In this document: positions 17,828 to 25,416 of the stretch, in pieces
How the letters are laid out: each line of letters begins with the position of its first letter
Position numbering within the stretch: position 1 is the stretch's first letter
Assembly (NCBI GenBank): GCA_016703065.1
Contig: JADJCU010000003.1
Span: 1 to 64,000, forward strand
Length of the DNA stretch: 64,000 bases
Direction: 5' to 3'
DNA from: a bacterium
GTDB taxonomy: Bacteria > Electryoneota > RPQS01
Program-made: the position numbers and the translations under genes
The notes under the pieces: model-generated
The model's database searches: none
Told to the model about the DNA's origin: nothing
Seen by the model: only the letters and a program-made list of their open reading frames with translations

Positions 17828-18178
17828 TCACGGACTCGTGCTCGGAGTTCGAGAACCGAGCCAATTGAACTTCATGCTCAGGCCTAGAACAATTTCGTAA
17901 ACCGAATAGATCGAAACAGCAGATATCATGAGGGCATAAATTACGAAATTCTCGCTCATTAAGACCTCCGTCCGAATGACAAAAACGCCTGCTAATACGC
18001 CCGCTAGGAAGCCAACAGCTCCCCAGAAAATCCTCACATTCGCCTCCCGTATTTGGCCGCGATCCAAGGGGTTAGAATCCGACAACTCGGCTCTTGCCCC
18101 TTTGTCGGGGCCTGGATGACATGGCGGTTTTTCACCTGCAGCTCCTTTCATGAACGAGGACTGCAAGGCTTTGACCAA
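17828..18178 (-). CDS. Small membrane protein, accessory region
   Basis: At most 116 residues; an internal Met (MKGAAGEK) is an equally good start. Two hydrophobic segments are visible: VRIFWGAVGFLAGVLAGVFVI and NFVIYALMISAVSIYSVYEIVL. No family recognised. It lies between the larger membrane protein at 18310 and a terminator, so it may be the last gene of that unit. Confidence 0.45.
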   Translation of the reverse strand: MVKALQSSFMKGAAGEKPPCHPGPDKGARAELSDSNPLDRGQIREANVRIFWGAVGFLAGVLAGVFVIRTEVLMSENFVIYALMISAVSIYSVYEIVLGLSMKFNWLGSRTPSTSP

Positions 18179-18309
18179 TCCTAAGATGTTGTTTTTCCAG
18201 AATCTTGCCGCACAAGCATACTGGAAGAATCTGCCGCCTGTTCTCTTATTTTGCCTACATGAGGCATGAAAAGCAATTTACCGGAAATCAAAGACTGATG
18301 CAACATTAT

Positions 18310-19314
18310 TCAGCGCTTCCCCAGCAGATTCAACAGATACCACAACGCACAAGTTATTAATAATACTATATAGAACTCCTTACGGTTCCAGAATGAGAGG
18401 TCAGTTGAATTGGGCGGACGGGCACCCCTCTTCAGAGGCTTTGAGTAATCTGTTACCAAGTCTACGTAGAACATCATTACGGCGGCGGCAGTACCGAGTA
18501 TGACCGACCCCAGGCCACCCCAGACCAAGGCAAGTGTAACCGGTCTAAGTCCCCAGAAAGACGTTTGTCCGTAGACCGCGTCATGAAGAGCGTGGTCACT
18601 AAGCGGAAACGCCGTCACGTTTCTGTATACAACAAACGAAAACGTTCCCATGACTACAGAGGGTACCAATGGAGCAAGCATCGCGGGCCGTGCCAGCTTC
18701 CGTGGTACAAACATCCGTATCTTGGCTATCAGGAGACGAAACTCGGCCTGCTTAATCTTATCATCTTCGAGCGCTCTCTCGCGAATTTGAAGAATCACCA
18801 TTTGCAAATGCGTTATGTCCCACAAGATAGTCGCTAGCAGAAGTGGGTAGAATAGACCAAACAACACTGGGAGATTGAAGAGAGACGAGACAACGCCTTC
18901 GATTGAAACCCCAGCTCCTGCAGACCACCTCTCTTCGAGCAGAAGACTTCGGTCTTGTTCCCGCATTTTCAAATCGGCAGACTTAGCTTCAATCTTCTCG
19001 ATCAATTTCAAGTGAGCCGTATCATTACAAGTGGACGACCGGTATCGAAGTCTACAACTATCGCGACAACTACTGTACCTGGTTGCCTCTTCCAATTGCA
19101 TGTCACCAAGTTCGCGTTTCACTTGAAAAATCTCTGGCAGCGTCGCGTGGCGCACATGGTTCTTGATGTCCGTCTCATAGGCAAGCAGGCCGTATATGCC
19201 AGCTACGACAAAGATGAACGTGATATATGTCTTCAGCCGAAGCCTGTCAAGATTCCTCTGAGTTACGACCAAGAGATCGTCTATCATCGCGCCTCCCGAC
19301 GCATTTTCGTTCAA
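18310..19314 (-). CDS. Orphan multi-span membrane protein with Cys-rich external loop
   Basis: 334 residues, intact. The N-terminus is a cytoplasmic helix followed by one span (TFIFVVAGIYGLLAY). Then comes a long hydrophilic region with four clustered cysteines (SSCRDSCRLRYRSSTCND) and a helical stretch rich in Lys/Glu. Four further spans follow near residues 150-170, 215-235, 265-285 and 315-330. The layout, a coiled region between spans in a mobile region, recalls effector-type membrane proteins, but I recognise no family and give no function. Base composition is visibly richer in A/T than the flanking core genes. Confidence 0.6.
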   Translation of the reverse strand: MNENASGGAMIDDLLVVTQRNLDRLRLKTYITFIFVVAGIYGLLAYETDIKNHVRHATLPEIFQVKRELGDMQLEEATRYSSCRDSCRLRYRSSTCNDTAHLKLIEKIEAKSADLKMREQDRSLLLEERWSAGAGVSIEGVVSSLFNLPVLFGLFYPLLLATILWDITHLQMVILQIRERALEDDKIKQAEFRLLIAKIRMFVPRKLARPAMLAPLVPSVVMGTFSFVVYRNVTAFPLSDHALHDAVYGQTSFWGLRPVTLALVWGGLGSVILGTAAAVMMFYVDLVTDYSKPLKRGARPPNSTDLSFWNRKEFYIVLLITCALWYLLNLLGKR

Positions 19315-19445
19315 ACCAGGTAAGAACCGGGTTCATTTTCTTCTCAATCGATGGGGTACTCTTCTTACCCCGCTGTGCAGTCTCTGCGACACCTTGACTC
19401 TGCCAATGCACCTTACTATTTTGAACGAGTGTTCAACGTATACAG

Positions 19446-19478
19446 AAAGTAAAGCGCGGCGTGACTAACCGCGCTTCC
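19446..19478 (-). terminator. Terminator-like hairpin
   Basis: On the minus strand AAGCGCGG / CCGCGCTT with a 9-nt loop is followed by TACTTTC. It lies 18 bp behind the stop of the gene ending at 19496. Confidence 0.6.
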
Positions 19479-19495
19479 TACTGTAGTTTAAGGTT

Positions 19496-20119
19496 TTAGC
19501 AAGTTGCCGCGCCATCGCCCGTCAGCAGCTCGGATAGGCTACGGGTCAGGCTGATTGGGCGACCAGTCGCCTGAGCAAGTCCGTTCATTGCGGAGAGTAC
19601 CAAAATATCGTCTTCCGTACGTGTGATCTTCTCAAGGATCCGTTCCATTCTGCTGGTCATGGTGCCCCACACACGACTGAACAAGTGCATCGTTAAAACC
19701 GCGACCATCTTCGCAATCGGATTTACGGCGAACAGCATTCCTGCGGAAGCCTGGACATACTCATTTGCGATCTTGCGGCCCACGTCGCCAGACTTACTAG
19801 CGAGTTCAATCAGTTCGCGAAACCGTGCGCGGGCCTCCTCGTCCGTGACGTCTCTACGGCCAGCTGCTATCGCCTGCCGCGCGTCCACGATCCAGATTTG
19901 CGGATCGGAACTCACCTCGATCAACTTCGAGAACTCGTCGTAGAACTCGCCCTTCGGATCAATGGACTTCTTAACGTGCGCTTCAATCAACAAGCGGTTT
20001 TGCAAGTTCACTAAACGCTGTTTGCACAGCTCGATATTCAACGCCTTCAGTGGCGTATGCACGAAGTACCACCGAGACCAGCGCAGGGCCGCAACTGCGG
20101 CTGCAGTCCAAGGTAGCAT
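19496..20119 (-). CDS. Hypothetical protein, accessory region
   Basis: 207 residues from an ATG with GGAG 7 bp upstream. The N-terminus has a short hydrophobic stretch (LPWTAAAVAALRWSRWYF). The middle is charged and helical, with ARARFRELIELASKSGDVGRKIA. A hydrophobic segment ASAGMLFAVNPIAKMVAVLTMHLF follows near residue 130, then an amphipathic C-terminus. No family recognised. It originally lay 20 bp downstream of the gene now cut by the IS3-family element, so the two were probably one operon. Confidence 0.5.
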   Translation of the reverse strand: MLPWTAAAVAALRWSRWYFVHTPLKALNIELCKQRLVNLQNRLLIEAHVKKSIDPKGEFYDEFSKLIEVSSDPQIWIVDARQAIAAGRRDVTDEEARARFRELIELASKSGDVGRKIANEYVQASAGMLFAVNPIAKMVAVLTMHLFSRVWGTMTSRMERILEKITRTEDDILVLSAMNGLAQATGRPISLTRSLSELLTGDGAATC

Positions 20120-20229
20120 GTGATTCTCCGTGTTCTTTCTATGCCTTTTTGCAAGTTGCGCGATTGTTTTCCGTCAGCGCATTTGGCACAAAAGGATCAG
20201 TATTATTAGGGTGTAATGTAGTGTTGTAA

Positions 20230-20256
20230 GTTCAGTCGGGCGGCCCGACTGAACTT
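20230..20256 (+). terminator. Perfect 12-bp hairpin between IS left end and orfA
   Basis: AGTTCAGTCGGG and CCCGACTGAACT surround a 3-nt loop CGG. There is no T-tract. Its position upstream of orfA suggests a structure that blocks translation or transcription entering the IS from outside, a known feature of several IS families. Confidence 0.55.
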
Positions 20257-20334
20257 AGCGTTGGCGACCCGTTCAGGGGTTGCGGAGCTTCCCGGAAGGT
20301 GCTATTATGAACGCATCGGAAAGGAAGATTTTTT

Positions 20335-20706
20335 ATGCCCAGAGGAAAAGCGAAGAAGAGCACGACGGCAGCGAAGCCCGAGAGTGCGAGTCAGCTGATC
20401 AAGTCGGTAAAGCAGCGCACACGCAGAAAGTACAGCGCGGAAGACAAGATCCGTGTGGTGTTGGCCGGACTGCGCGGCGAGCAAACGGTAGCGGCGCTGT
20501 GCCGTCAGGAGAACCTGCATCAGAACATCTACTATACGTGGCTGAAGGAGTTCATGGAAGCGGGGAAGGCCAGGCTGTTAGGCGAAGAGACACGCGGCGC
20601 AAGCCGCGGCGATGTGAGCAAGATGCAACAGGAGAACGAAGCACTACGGCAGGCGGTGGCCGACCAGACCGTGGAAGTACGCGCGCTCAAAAAAAGTCTC
20701 TTCTAA
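20335..20706 (+). CDS. IS3-family transposase OrfA
   Basis: 123 residues. The helix-turn-helix region is RKYSAEDKIRVVLAGLRGE and VAALCRQENLHQNIYYTWLKEF. A leucine-zipper-like tail MQQENEALRQAVADQTVEVRALKK follows. The 3' end carries the slippery run of seven A and a G at 20689-20696, read CTC AAA AAA AGT in this frame. A -1 shift there enters orfB and yields the OrfAB transposase. Without the shift the protein stops at TAA three codons later. Confidence 0.9.
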   Translation: MPRGKAKKSTTAAKPESASQLIKSVKQRTRRKYSAEDKIRVVLAGLRGEQTVAALCRQENLHQNIYYTWLKEFMEAGKARLLGEETRGASRGDVSKMQQENEALRQAVADQTVEVRALKKSLF

Positions 20707-21734
20707 AATTACCGAAAGAGCGCGAGCGCTATCAGCGCATGAGTGCGCAGCAGAAGGAAGAAGTGATTAGGCTTGTCGAACGGTCACAACTTTCGGTGAA
20801 CCAGACGCTGCGCAAGTTAGGCGTTCCGACACGCACCTACCATCGTTGGATGCAGAACGGCACGCTGGAAGATGAACGTCCCGTGGCCAGACGCATCTGG
20901 AACAGACTGCTTCCGCAGGAAGAAGAGACGGTTATCGCGCGCGCCTTAGCGTATCCGGATCGCAGTGCCCGGCAGCTTTCTTTTCTGATTACGGATGAAG
21001 GCAGGTTCTCGGTCAGCGAAAGCACGATCTACCGCATCTTGAAGCGTGAAGGGTTGCAGCGCGAACTGCCGCAGGTGATGAAAGCGTCAAAGGAGTATCA
21101 TCGCAAGACCACGCATGCGCATGAGCTGTGGCAGACGGACTTCACGTACTTCCACATTGTCAACTGGGGCTGGTACTTTGCCGGCGGTGTCTTAGATGAC
21201 TACAGCCGTTACTCGATCTGCTTCGAGCTGATGGACAAAATGGACGGACCGGCCACGCAGAATCTGATCGACAAAGCGCTGAACACGACCGGCATGAAGA
21301 AAGTCCCGGTGAACCGACGTGTGAAGCTCTTAAGCGACAACGGCTCGGGCTACATCGCCAAACCGTTCAACCGGTTCCTCGAAGAGTCCGGCATCCATCA
21401 CATCTACACCGCTCGTAATCACCCACAGACGAACGGGAAAATCGAGCGGTTGAACCGCACGGCCAAAGAACGGTTGAACCTGGTTGTCTACTCGTCGCCG
21501 GCGGAGCTGCAAGAGGCACTGGATCGGTTCCGCAACTGGTACAACACCGAACACTACCACAAATCCATCGACAATCTGCATCCTGCAGATGTCTATTACG
21601 GCCGCGCCGAGACCATTCTCAGGCGCCGAAAACGGCTCCAAACACAAACAAAAAAGACCTGTCGCCAGGCCAATACAAAGCAATCACCAAAACCACTGAA
21701 GCTCCGCAACTTACAAACCCAAACTACACCTTAA
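20697..21734 (+). CDS. IS3-family transposase OrfB (DDE integrase core), expressed by -1 frameshift
   Basis: About 345 residues after the shift. HTH_21-type region (SVNQTLRKLGVPTRTYHRWM), then the DDE catalytic core: Asp in WQTDFTYFH, Asp in LLSDNGSGYI, and Glu in HPQTNGKIERLNRTAKE, with the typical FRNWYNTEHYHKSI afterwards. The frame is open and all catalytic residues are present, so the element may still be active. The independent start ATG at 20739 would give OrfB alone. Its stop lies inside the right terminal repeat. Confidence 0.92.
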   Translation, partial: SLLKLPKERERYQRMSAQQKEEVIRLVERSQLSVNQTLRKLGVPTRTYHRWMQNGTLEDERPVARRIWNRLLPQEEETVIARALAYPDRSARQLSFLITDEGRFSVSESTIYRILKREGLQRELPQVMKASKEYHRKTTHAHELWQTDFTYFHIVNWGWYFAGGVLDDYSRYSICFELMDKMDGPATQNLIDKALNTTGMKKVPVNRRVKLLSDNGSGYIAKPFNRFLEESGIHHIYTARNHPQTNGKIERLNRTAKERLNLVVYSSPAELQEALDRFRNWYNTEHYHKSIDNLHPADVYYGRAETILRRRKRLQTQTKKTCRQANTKQSPKPLKLRNLQTQTTP

Positions 21735-22437
21735 TACAATAGCGCATCTTGTGCCAAAAGGTCTGAAGGCTTACAGCATAGGAAACGCCACGCGATAGAT
21801 TAATCGTATCCGCATAGGATTGTTGGCTTACAACATAGTCTTCCAAGACCTCTTCGGCTTCCTTCGCCCTTTCGCCGGTATAGCCAAAGACCTCTTCGAG
21901 ATAGAAGGCGGCCCCCATTCGACCAGAAGGGCTTCCAGAATTCTCCGCCACAACAAGGCTGTCTTCAATACTAGGAGCGCCATTCAAGACCAAGGTAGTC
22001 CAGTCTTCGTGTCCAACAAGAGCGTCGAGGGAATTTGTCCACAATTTCCACTTTGCCAACACTCTGGCGGACGTTAGTTCAAACTCAGGCTCGTACAATA
22101 TGGCTTCGATTAGGGTTTCGACGCTATCCCGTTGATACCATTGAAGTGCCCAGATTGCTCGATCACGAACCTTGTCGTGAATCGTTGTGTCTTGAGAAGT
22201 ATCCCAAAGTAGCGTAAAGATATCATTCCCCAGCGAATCAGCGTTTGCCGACGCCATGACCGCGAAATCCATGACCGCTGCTGGATCGCCTCTGCGAGCA
22301 TACATTGTGTCTGATGCAATACAGTCATTAAAATGCAAGTAACCGTCCGATGGTTTAAAGGCCGCAATTGCAATCGGCGCTGCAGTTAAGAAGAGCAATA
22401 GCGCGTGCAAGCCTCGTCGAGAAGAAACTGCTGTCAT
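21724..22437 (-). CDS. Secreted HEAT-like helical-repeat protein, 3' end truncated by IS
   Basis: Signal peptide (LHALLLFLTAAPIAIAAF) followed by about 200 residues of helical repeats (DKVRDRAIWALQWYQRDSVETLIEAI, RMGAAFYLEEVFGYTGERAKEAEEVLEDYV). This suggests a scaffold or binding role outside the cytoplasm. The last ten codons (WHKMRYCIKV) and the stop belong to the IS right end. Skipping the IS, the frame continues at 20183 as NALTENNRATCKKA and stops at 20140, which restores a protein of about 240 residues. It lies 30 bp downstream of the sorting-domain protein. Confidence 0.6.
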   Translation of the reverse strand: MTAVSSRRGLHALLLFLTAAPIAIAAFKPSDGYLHFNDCIASDTMYARRGDPAAVMDFAVMASANADSLGNDIFTLLWDTSQDTTIHDKVRDRAIWALQWYQRDSVETLIEAILYEPEFELTSARVLAKWKLWTNSLDALVGHEDWTTLVLNGAPSIEDSLVVAENSGSPSGRMGAAFYLEEVFGYTGERAKEAEEVLEDYVVSQQSYADTINLSRGVSYAVSLQTFWHKMRYCIKV

Positions 22438-22467
22438 ATTGATCCCATTCTGTTTCTAAAATGTGCT

Positions 22468-23950
22468 TTACTTCAGAAGGATAAGTTGGGTTGATGTTTG
22501 CGAATTTCCTGTTTGCAAGCGAGCGAAGTACACACCGCTGGATAGTCTGCTTCCATCGAAACTTATTAACAGAGGAGAAGTGTCCGTTTTTCCGTGGAAC
22601 AGAGTCGTTACAGATTGGCCTAAGGGGTTCGTGATAGATAAGTCAGCAACAACGTGTAGTGGCGCAACGATCTTCAACGTTGCACTCGCATTGAACGGAT
22701 TGGGATAAGCAAGAACCTGAATATCAACTGTTGTGGGAAGCAATGGTTTTTCACTGCTGAAGGACAATGCAGGATCTGGATCGGTCATAAAAACCGAAAG
22801 CACACCCGGTATGTAAGTATACGCTACGGCAAACCTCCCTAGAGTATCAACCGCGTCGGCATGAATATTACTACTCGAGAACGAGAAACCATAGAGTCCT
22901 GCCCATTCAAGTTCACCCTCACCGTTGTGTCTGCTGATTCGAATTTGGTACCCGTCGTTGGCAGTCTTGCCGACGGAATAGAAACCATCATCCGGCGTAT
23001 CTAATACTTGATGGGTCTTGTCAAATAGACCATTTCCAAACTGAAGTGGGTTTGTCCAAACAGTGTCTCCCGTAGTCGTAACCCTGAGATGATAAGCATC
23101 CCAGATCGCAAAAGCTGTGTCCTGCCTCCCGCTTCCCCCACCGATAATGAAATCACCGCTTTCCAAACATGTTATGGATTCGCCAGTATCTACCAATGGG
23201 CGACCATAAGTCCGTGAGAATTCAATTGCACCTTCGGACGAGGACTTGACCATGAGAATATCGAATTGATTAGTACTGTCATGGTAGTTCGTGGTCCCTA
23301 GTAGGAAAAACGATCCATCAGAACTCACTGCAATCGAATGTACACCGGCAATGTCCACTCTTGGATTTCCGAACTGCTGTGTCCAAAGCGTATCACCGTT
23401 TTGGACATTTACCTTCATCCAAAAGAACTTTGTGGGTTGGCTTGCGCGTGTTGAGGCACCTCAAGCAATAGGTTCCCATCAGGTAGGCCAACTATCGAAC
23501 TTGCTAGTTGTGTCCCGAGCAAGGGGTAGTCTCGCTCCCAGACCATTTCACCGTTTGCATCTAGCTTGACAATTCGGAAATCATCGTTATTGTTCGCATC
23601 AAGCGTCCCAGCTAATGCAAATCCTCCATCTGCGGTTAACGCAAGATATCCACCGTTAACCACGAACAAGTCATCTGGGTACAGATCAAAATCTATCTGT
23701 TGTCCTGTGGAAGATAATTGGAGTAAGAACAGCCCTTGCCCAAGTCCCGTGTCTCCAAGAGATCCCGAAATTACAAGCCTACCGTTTGGCAGAATGTGTG
23801 CCCTGCATGCATTCACTCCCCATCGTAATTTAACGTTCGCGTCCATAAGGTGTCAGGTGGTTCGTATGGCTGAGCCCGTGCAGCTATACACAAAGCTAAC
23901 ACAACAGAACCGCGAAGCCCACTCGCTTCAAAAGACTGAATACATATGCA
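22468..23950 (-). CDS. Secreted repeat protein with C-terminal sorting domain, frameshifted
   Basis: The intact part shows propeller-like repeats with DGSFFLLGTTN, SGDFIIGGGSGRQDTAF and DDGFYSVGKTANDGY, typical of delta-60 or tachylectin-like surface propellers. The end is a sorting domain: YPNPFNASATLKI ... SSGVYFARLQTG. Breaks near 23450 and near 23830 connect it to an upstream frame reading AQPYEPPDTLWTRTLNYDG, behind a signal-peptide-like stretch GSVVLALCIAARAQ. The exact start is uncertain. It is the only island gene with a host-type sorting signal, so the island is native to this lineage or captured host DNA. Confidence 0.6.
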
Positions 23951-24059
23951 GTTCGCGCCATGATTTTGCATTGCGTAGTTGGCTTCGTTCCTGTGATGGT
24001 CATTCCCTGTCCTTCAAACCGTCAAGTTGTGTACTCGTGCGCAAGACTCAACGCACCCG

Positions 24060-24194
24060 AAAAACGAACAAACCCTACCCGCGGTGTTTCAGCGAATAGG
24101 GTTCGAGTTCTTGCTTCCATTCCGTCCAACCTTTCGTGAAGGCCGTCCGTGATCGTCTAGGACGAAAGGTAGGTCAGACAAACTTGAGAGTCAA
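24060..24194 (-). ncRNA. Candidate small RNA or leader RNA, copy 2 (inside 150-bp repeat 24048-24197)
   Basis: Same architecture as copy 1: TTGACT (24189-24194), 17-bp spacer, TACCTT (24166-24171), and the terminator-like hairpin with arms 24092-24102 and 24072-24082. The T-rich tail ends at 24060. The two 150-bp copies have equal length and differ at only about seven positions. In copy 2 the stem can extend because CGAACCCTA pairs with the downstream TAGGG/TTCG bases. The longer reading frame of copy 1 has a TAG here; the inner frame reads MEARTRTLFAETPRVGF. The sorting-domain gene follows about 110 bp downstream. 24198-24506 shows nothing I can name. Confidence 0.45.
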
Positions 24195-24506
24195 GAGGCG
24201 TTCGAGTCGGTTACATCGAGCACTTTTTTCACAATTATCATAACATTATGGTGCGGTGTTGGAATATCGAAACGGAAGCCAGACAGTCATTTAGCTTTCA
24301 CTCGCCTCTCTGCACGTCAGGTCCGAGCCATTTCTGGCCGACAACCCGCTCGAACTTGAAATGGAATTTCAGCTTACTACGGTAGTAAGACGGGCGACAA
24401 AACGGGCTATTTTGCTACCAATATCGCCGATTATCCCAACAAAAGCATGACGGCAAGTCTCTTAATTATTAATGTCTTTCAGGAATTGTGCACTCAGCAT
24501 CAGTAC

Positions 24507-24547
24507 GCTTAGAAGGCTGATGCTCTATCCGATTGAGCTATGGGCGC
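24507..24547 (-). pseudogene. tRNA-Arg (anticodon TCT), 5' half only
   Basis: Reading down from 24547 the strand gives a correct acceptor 5' arm GCGCCCA, the D arm GCTC...GAGC, and the anticodon arm up to TCAGC-CTTCTAA-GC with anticodon TCT. The sequence then diverges: no matching 3' anticodon arm, no T loop and no TGGGCGC acceptor end follow. A 7-bp inverted repeat GCATCAG / CTGATGC straddles the break point. This is what an integration or deletion in the anticodon loop would leave. The missing 3' half is not found elsewhere in the window. Confidence 0.7.
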
Positions 24548-24631
24548 ATGAATTGGGAAGGGCGCCTCCCGCCCCGCAGAGGCCGGCTGCGATCCAGAAC
24601 GGGCGGATCGCCATCTGCCCCTACAGTTGGA

Positions 24632-24661
24632 AACGGGGCCACCTTGGCAGGTGGCCCCGTT
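24632..24661. repeat. Perfect 13-bp hairpin between the two tRNA loci
   Basis: AACGGGGCCACCT and AGGTGGCCCCGTT flank a 4-nt loop. The outer AACGGGGC resembles the arms of the REP-like repeats near 14.7-15.3 kb. It could also act as the terminator of tRNA-Leu on the minus strand, although no T-run follows. Confidence 0.55.
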
Positions 24662-24731
24662 CAACTTGGAGGCGCAGTCCACGACCGCACGGCCACTGCG
24701 CCAGCGGAACCGAGTCCAGCGCGTGCGCTGG

Positions 24732-24815
24732 TGCAGGAGGCGGGACTCGAACCCGCACGTCCCGAAGGACACTAGTACCTGAAACTAGCGAGTCTACCAA
24801 TTCCACCACTCCTGC
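24732..24815 (-). tRNA. tRNA-Leu (anticodon CAG)
   Basis: Class II tRNA of 84 nt. Acceptor arms GCAGGAG / CTCCTGC, D-arm region GTGGTGGAATTGGTAGAC, anticodon arm CTAGT-TTCAGGT-ACTAG with anticodon CAG, long variable arm GTGTCCTTCGGGACGT, and T arm GCGGG-TTCGAGT-CCCGC. CCA is not encoded. Confidence 0.95.
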
Positions 24816-24827
24816 GGAGGAATCAAA

Positions 24828-24856
24828 ATTATAAGCATTTCGGGCCGGTTTGTCAA
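24828..24856 (-). promoter_or_regulatory. Consensus sigma70 promoter for tRNA-Leu
   Basis: On the minus strand TTGACA (24851-24856), 17-bp spacer and TATAAT (24828-24833). Both hexamers are exact. The tRNA starts 13 bp after the -10 box. Confidence 0.85.
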
Positions 24857-24913
24857 GTCCGGGATTGGGGCCCGTCTTGCCTTTCCAGCGATTTTTTGTT
24901 ACTTTAGCGGGTC

Positions 24914-25384
24914 ATGGAGGCAACAGATTCGGTGAAGATCATTGCGCAGAATCGTAAAGCGCGCCATGACTACCACATCATTCAGACCGTCGAGGCGGGG
25001 ATCGCGCTGCTGGGCACCGAGGTGAAATCGGTGCGCGAGGGGCATGTGAACCTCCGGGACGCCTTCGCACGGGTGGAAAACGGCGAGGTTCTCCTCTACT
25101 CGATGGGAATCAGCGCCTACCGGAACCGCGGGTATACTGCGGTAGATGAGCGGCGAGTCCGGAAGTTGCTCTTGAACCGGGCCGAGATTCGCAAGCTGCT
25201 GCGGCAGGTGATGGAAAAGGGGTTCACACTTGTACCGCTTTCCGTATACTTCAAGGGACAGTATTTGAAGGTAGAGCTTGGGGTTGTTCAGGGCAAGCGC
25301 GAATATGACAAACGCGACGCCAAGGAAGAACAGCGCGCCAAACGTGAATTGGACCGGGAAATCAAGAACCGGCGAAATCGATAA
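24914..25384 (+). CDS. smpB: SsrA-binding protein SmpB
   Basis: 156 residues, intact. It binds tmRNA and delivers it to stalled ribosomes. Family landmarks: IIAQNRKARHDYHIIQT, GIALLGTEVKSVREGHVNLRDAF, LLLNRAEIRKL, GFTLVPLSVYFKGQYLKVELGV, and the basic tail KRDAKEEQRAKRELDREI, which lies along the ribosome. No tmRNA gene is seen in this window. Confidence 0.97.
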   Translation: MEATDSVKIIAQNRKARHDYHIIQTVEAGIALLGTEVKSVREGHVNLRDAFARVENGEVLLYSMGISAYRNRGYTAVDERRVRKLLLNRAEIRKLLRQVMEKGFTLVPLSVYFKGQYLKVELGVVQGKREYDKRDAKEEQRAKRELDREIKNRRNR

Positions 25385-25416
25385 TCGACAAGAAAACCAT
25401 ATAGACTGGGACGCAC

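Larger units (their letters stand above)
20184..21756 (+). mobile_element. IS3-family insertion sequence
   Basis: About 1.57 kb. The ends are inverted and both begin TGGCACAA. Similarity continues inward for about 50 bp (shared GGTGTA at equal distance, then TTGTAAGTT, then GTTGCGGAGCTTC at 20279-20291 and 21698-21710). It carries orfA and orfB joined by a -1 frameshift. I find no convincing target-site duplication. It interrupts the 3' end of the gene at 21757-22437 and supplies that gene's last ten codons and stop. Confidence 0.85.
15339..24197. mobile_element. Candidate integrated element or island bounded by 150-bp direct repeats
   Basis: The direct repeats at 15339-15488 and 24048-24197 enclose an integrase placed right at the left copy, a DUF3800 remnant, orphan membrane proteins, an IS3-family element and a secreted propeller protein, all non-IS genes on the minus strand. 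Integrase at one end plus flanking repeats fits an integrative element. The alternative is that the repeats are independent copies of a small RNA. The outer limits may instead be tRNA-Thr (14374) and the half tRNA-Arg (24507). Confidence 0.4.

Noticed and set aside
20178..21762. Target-site duplication of the IS3-family element
   Set aside because: With the ends set at TGGCACAA the flanking bases (ATT and AAA) do not match; shifting the ends by 1-2 bp does not help.
24199..24222. GTTCGAGTCGGTTA resembling the T loop and 3' end of tRNA-Thr, a possible attachment-site remnant beside the right 150-bp repeat
   Set aside because: Only the universal T-loop octamer and a few bases match; the acceptor arm does not.
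24509..24809. Open frames reading FGTCGFESRLLH and PIAQSDRASAF
   Set aside because: These are translations of tRNA-Leu and the tRNA-Arg fragment, not proteins.
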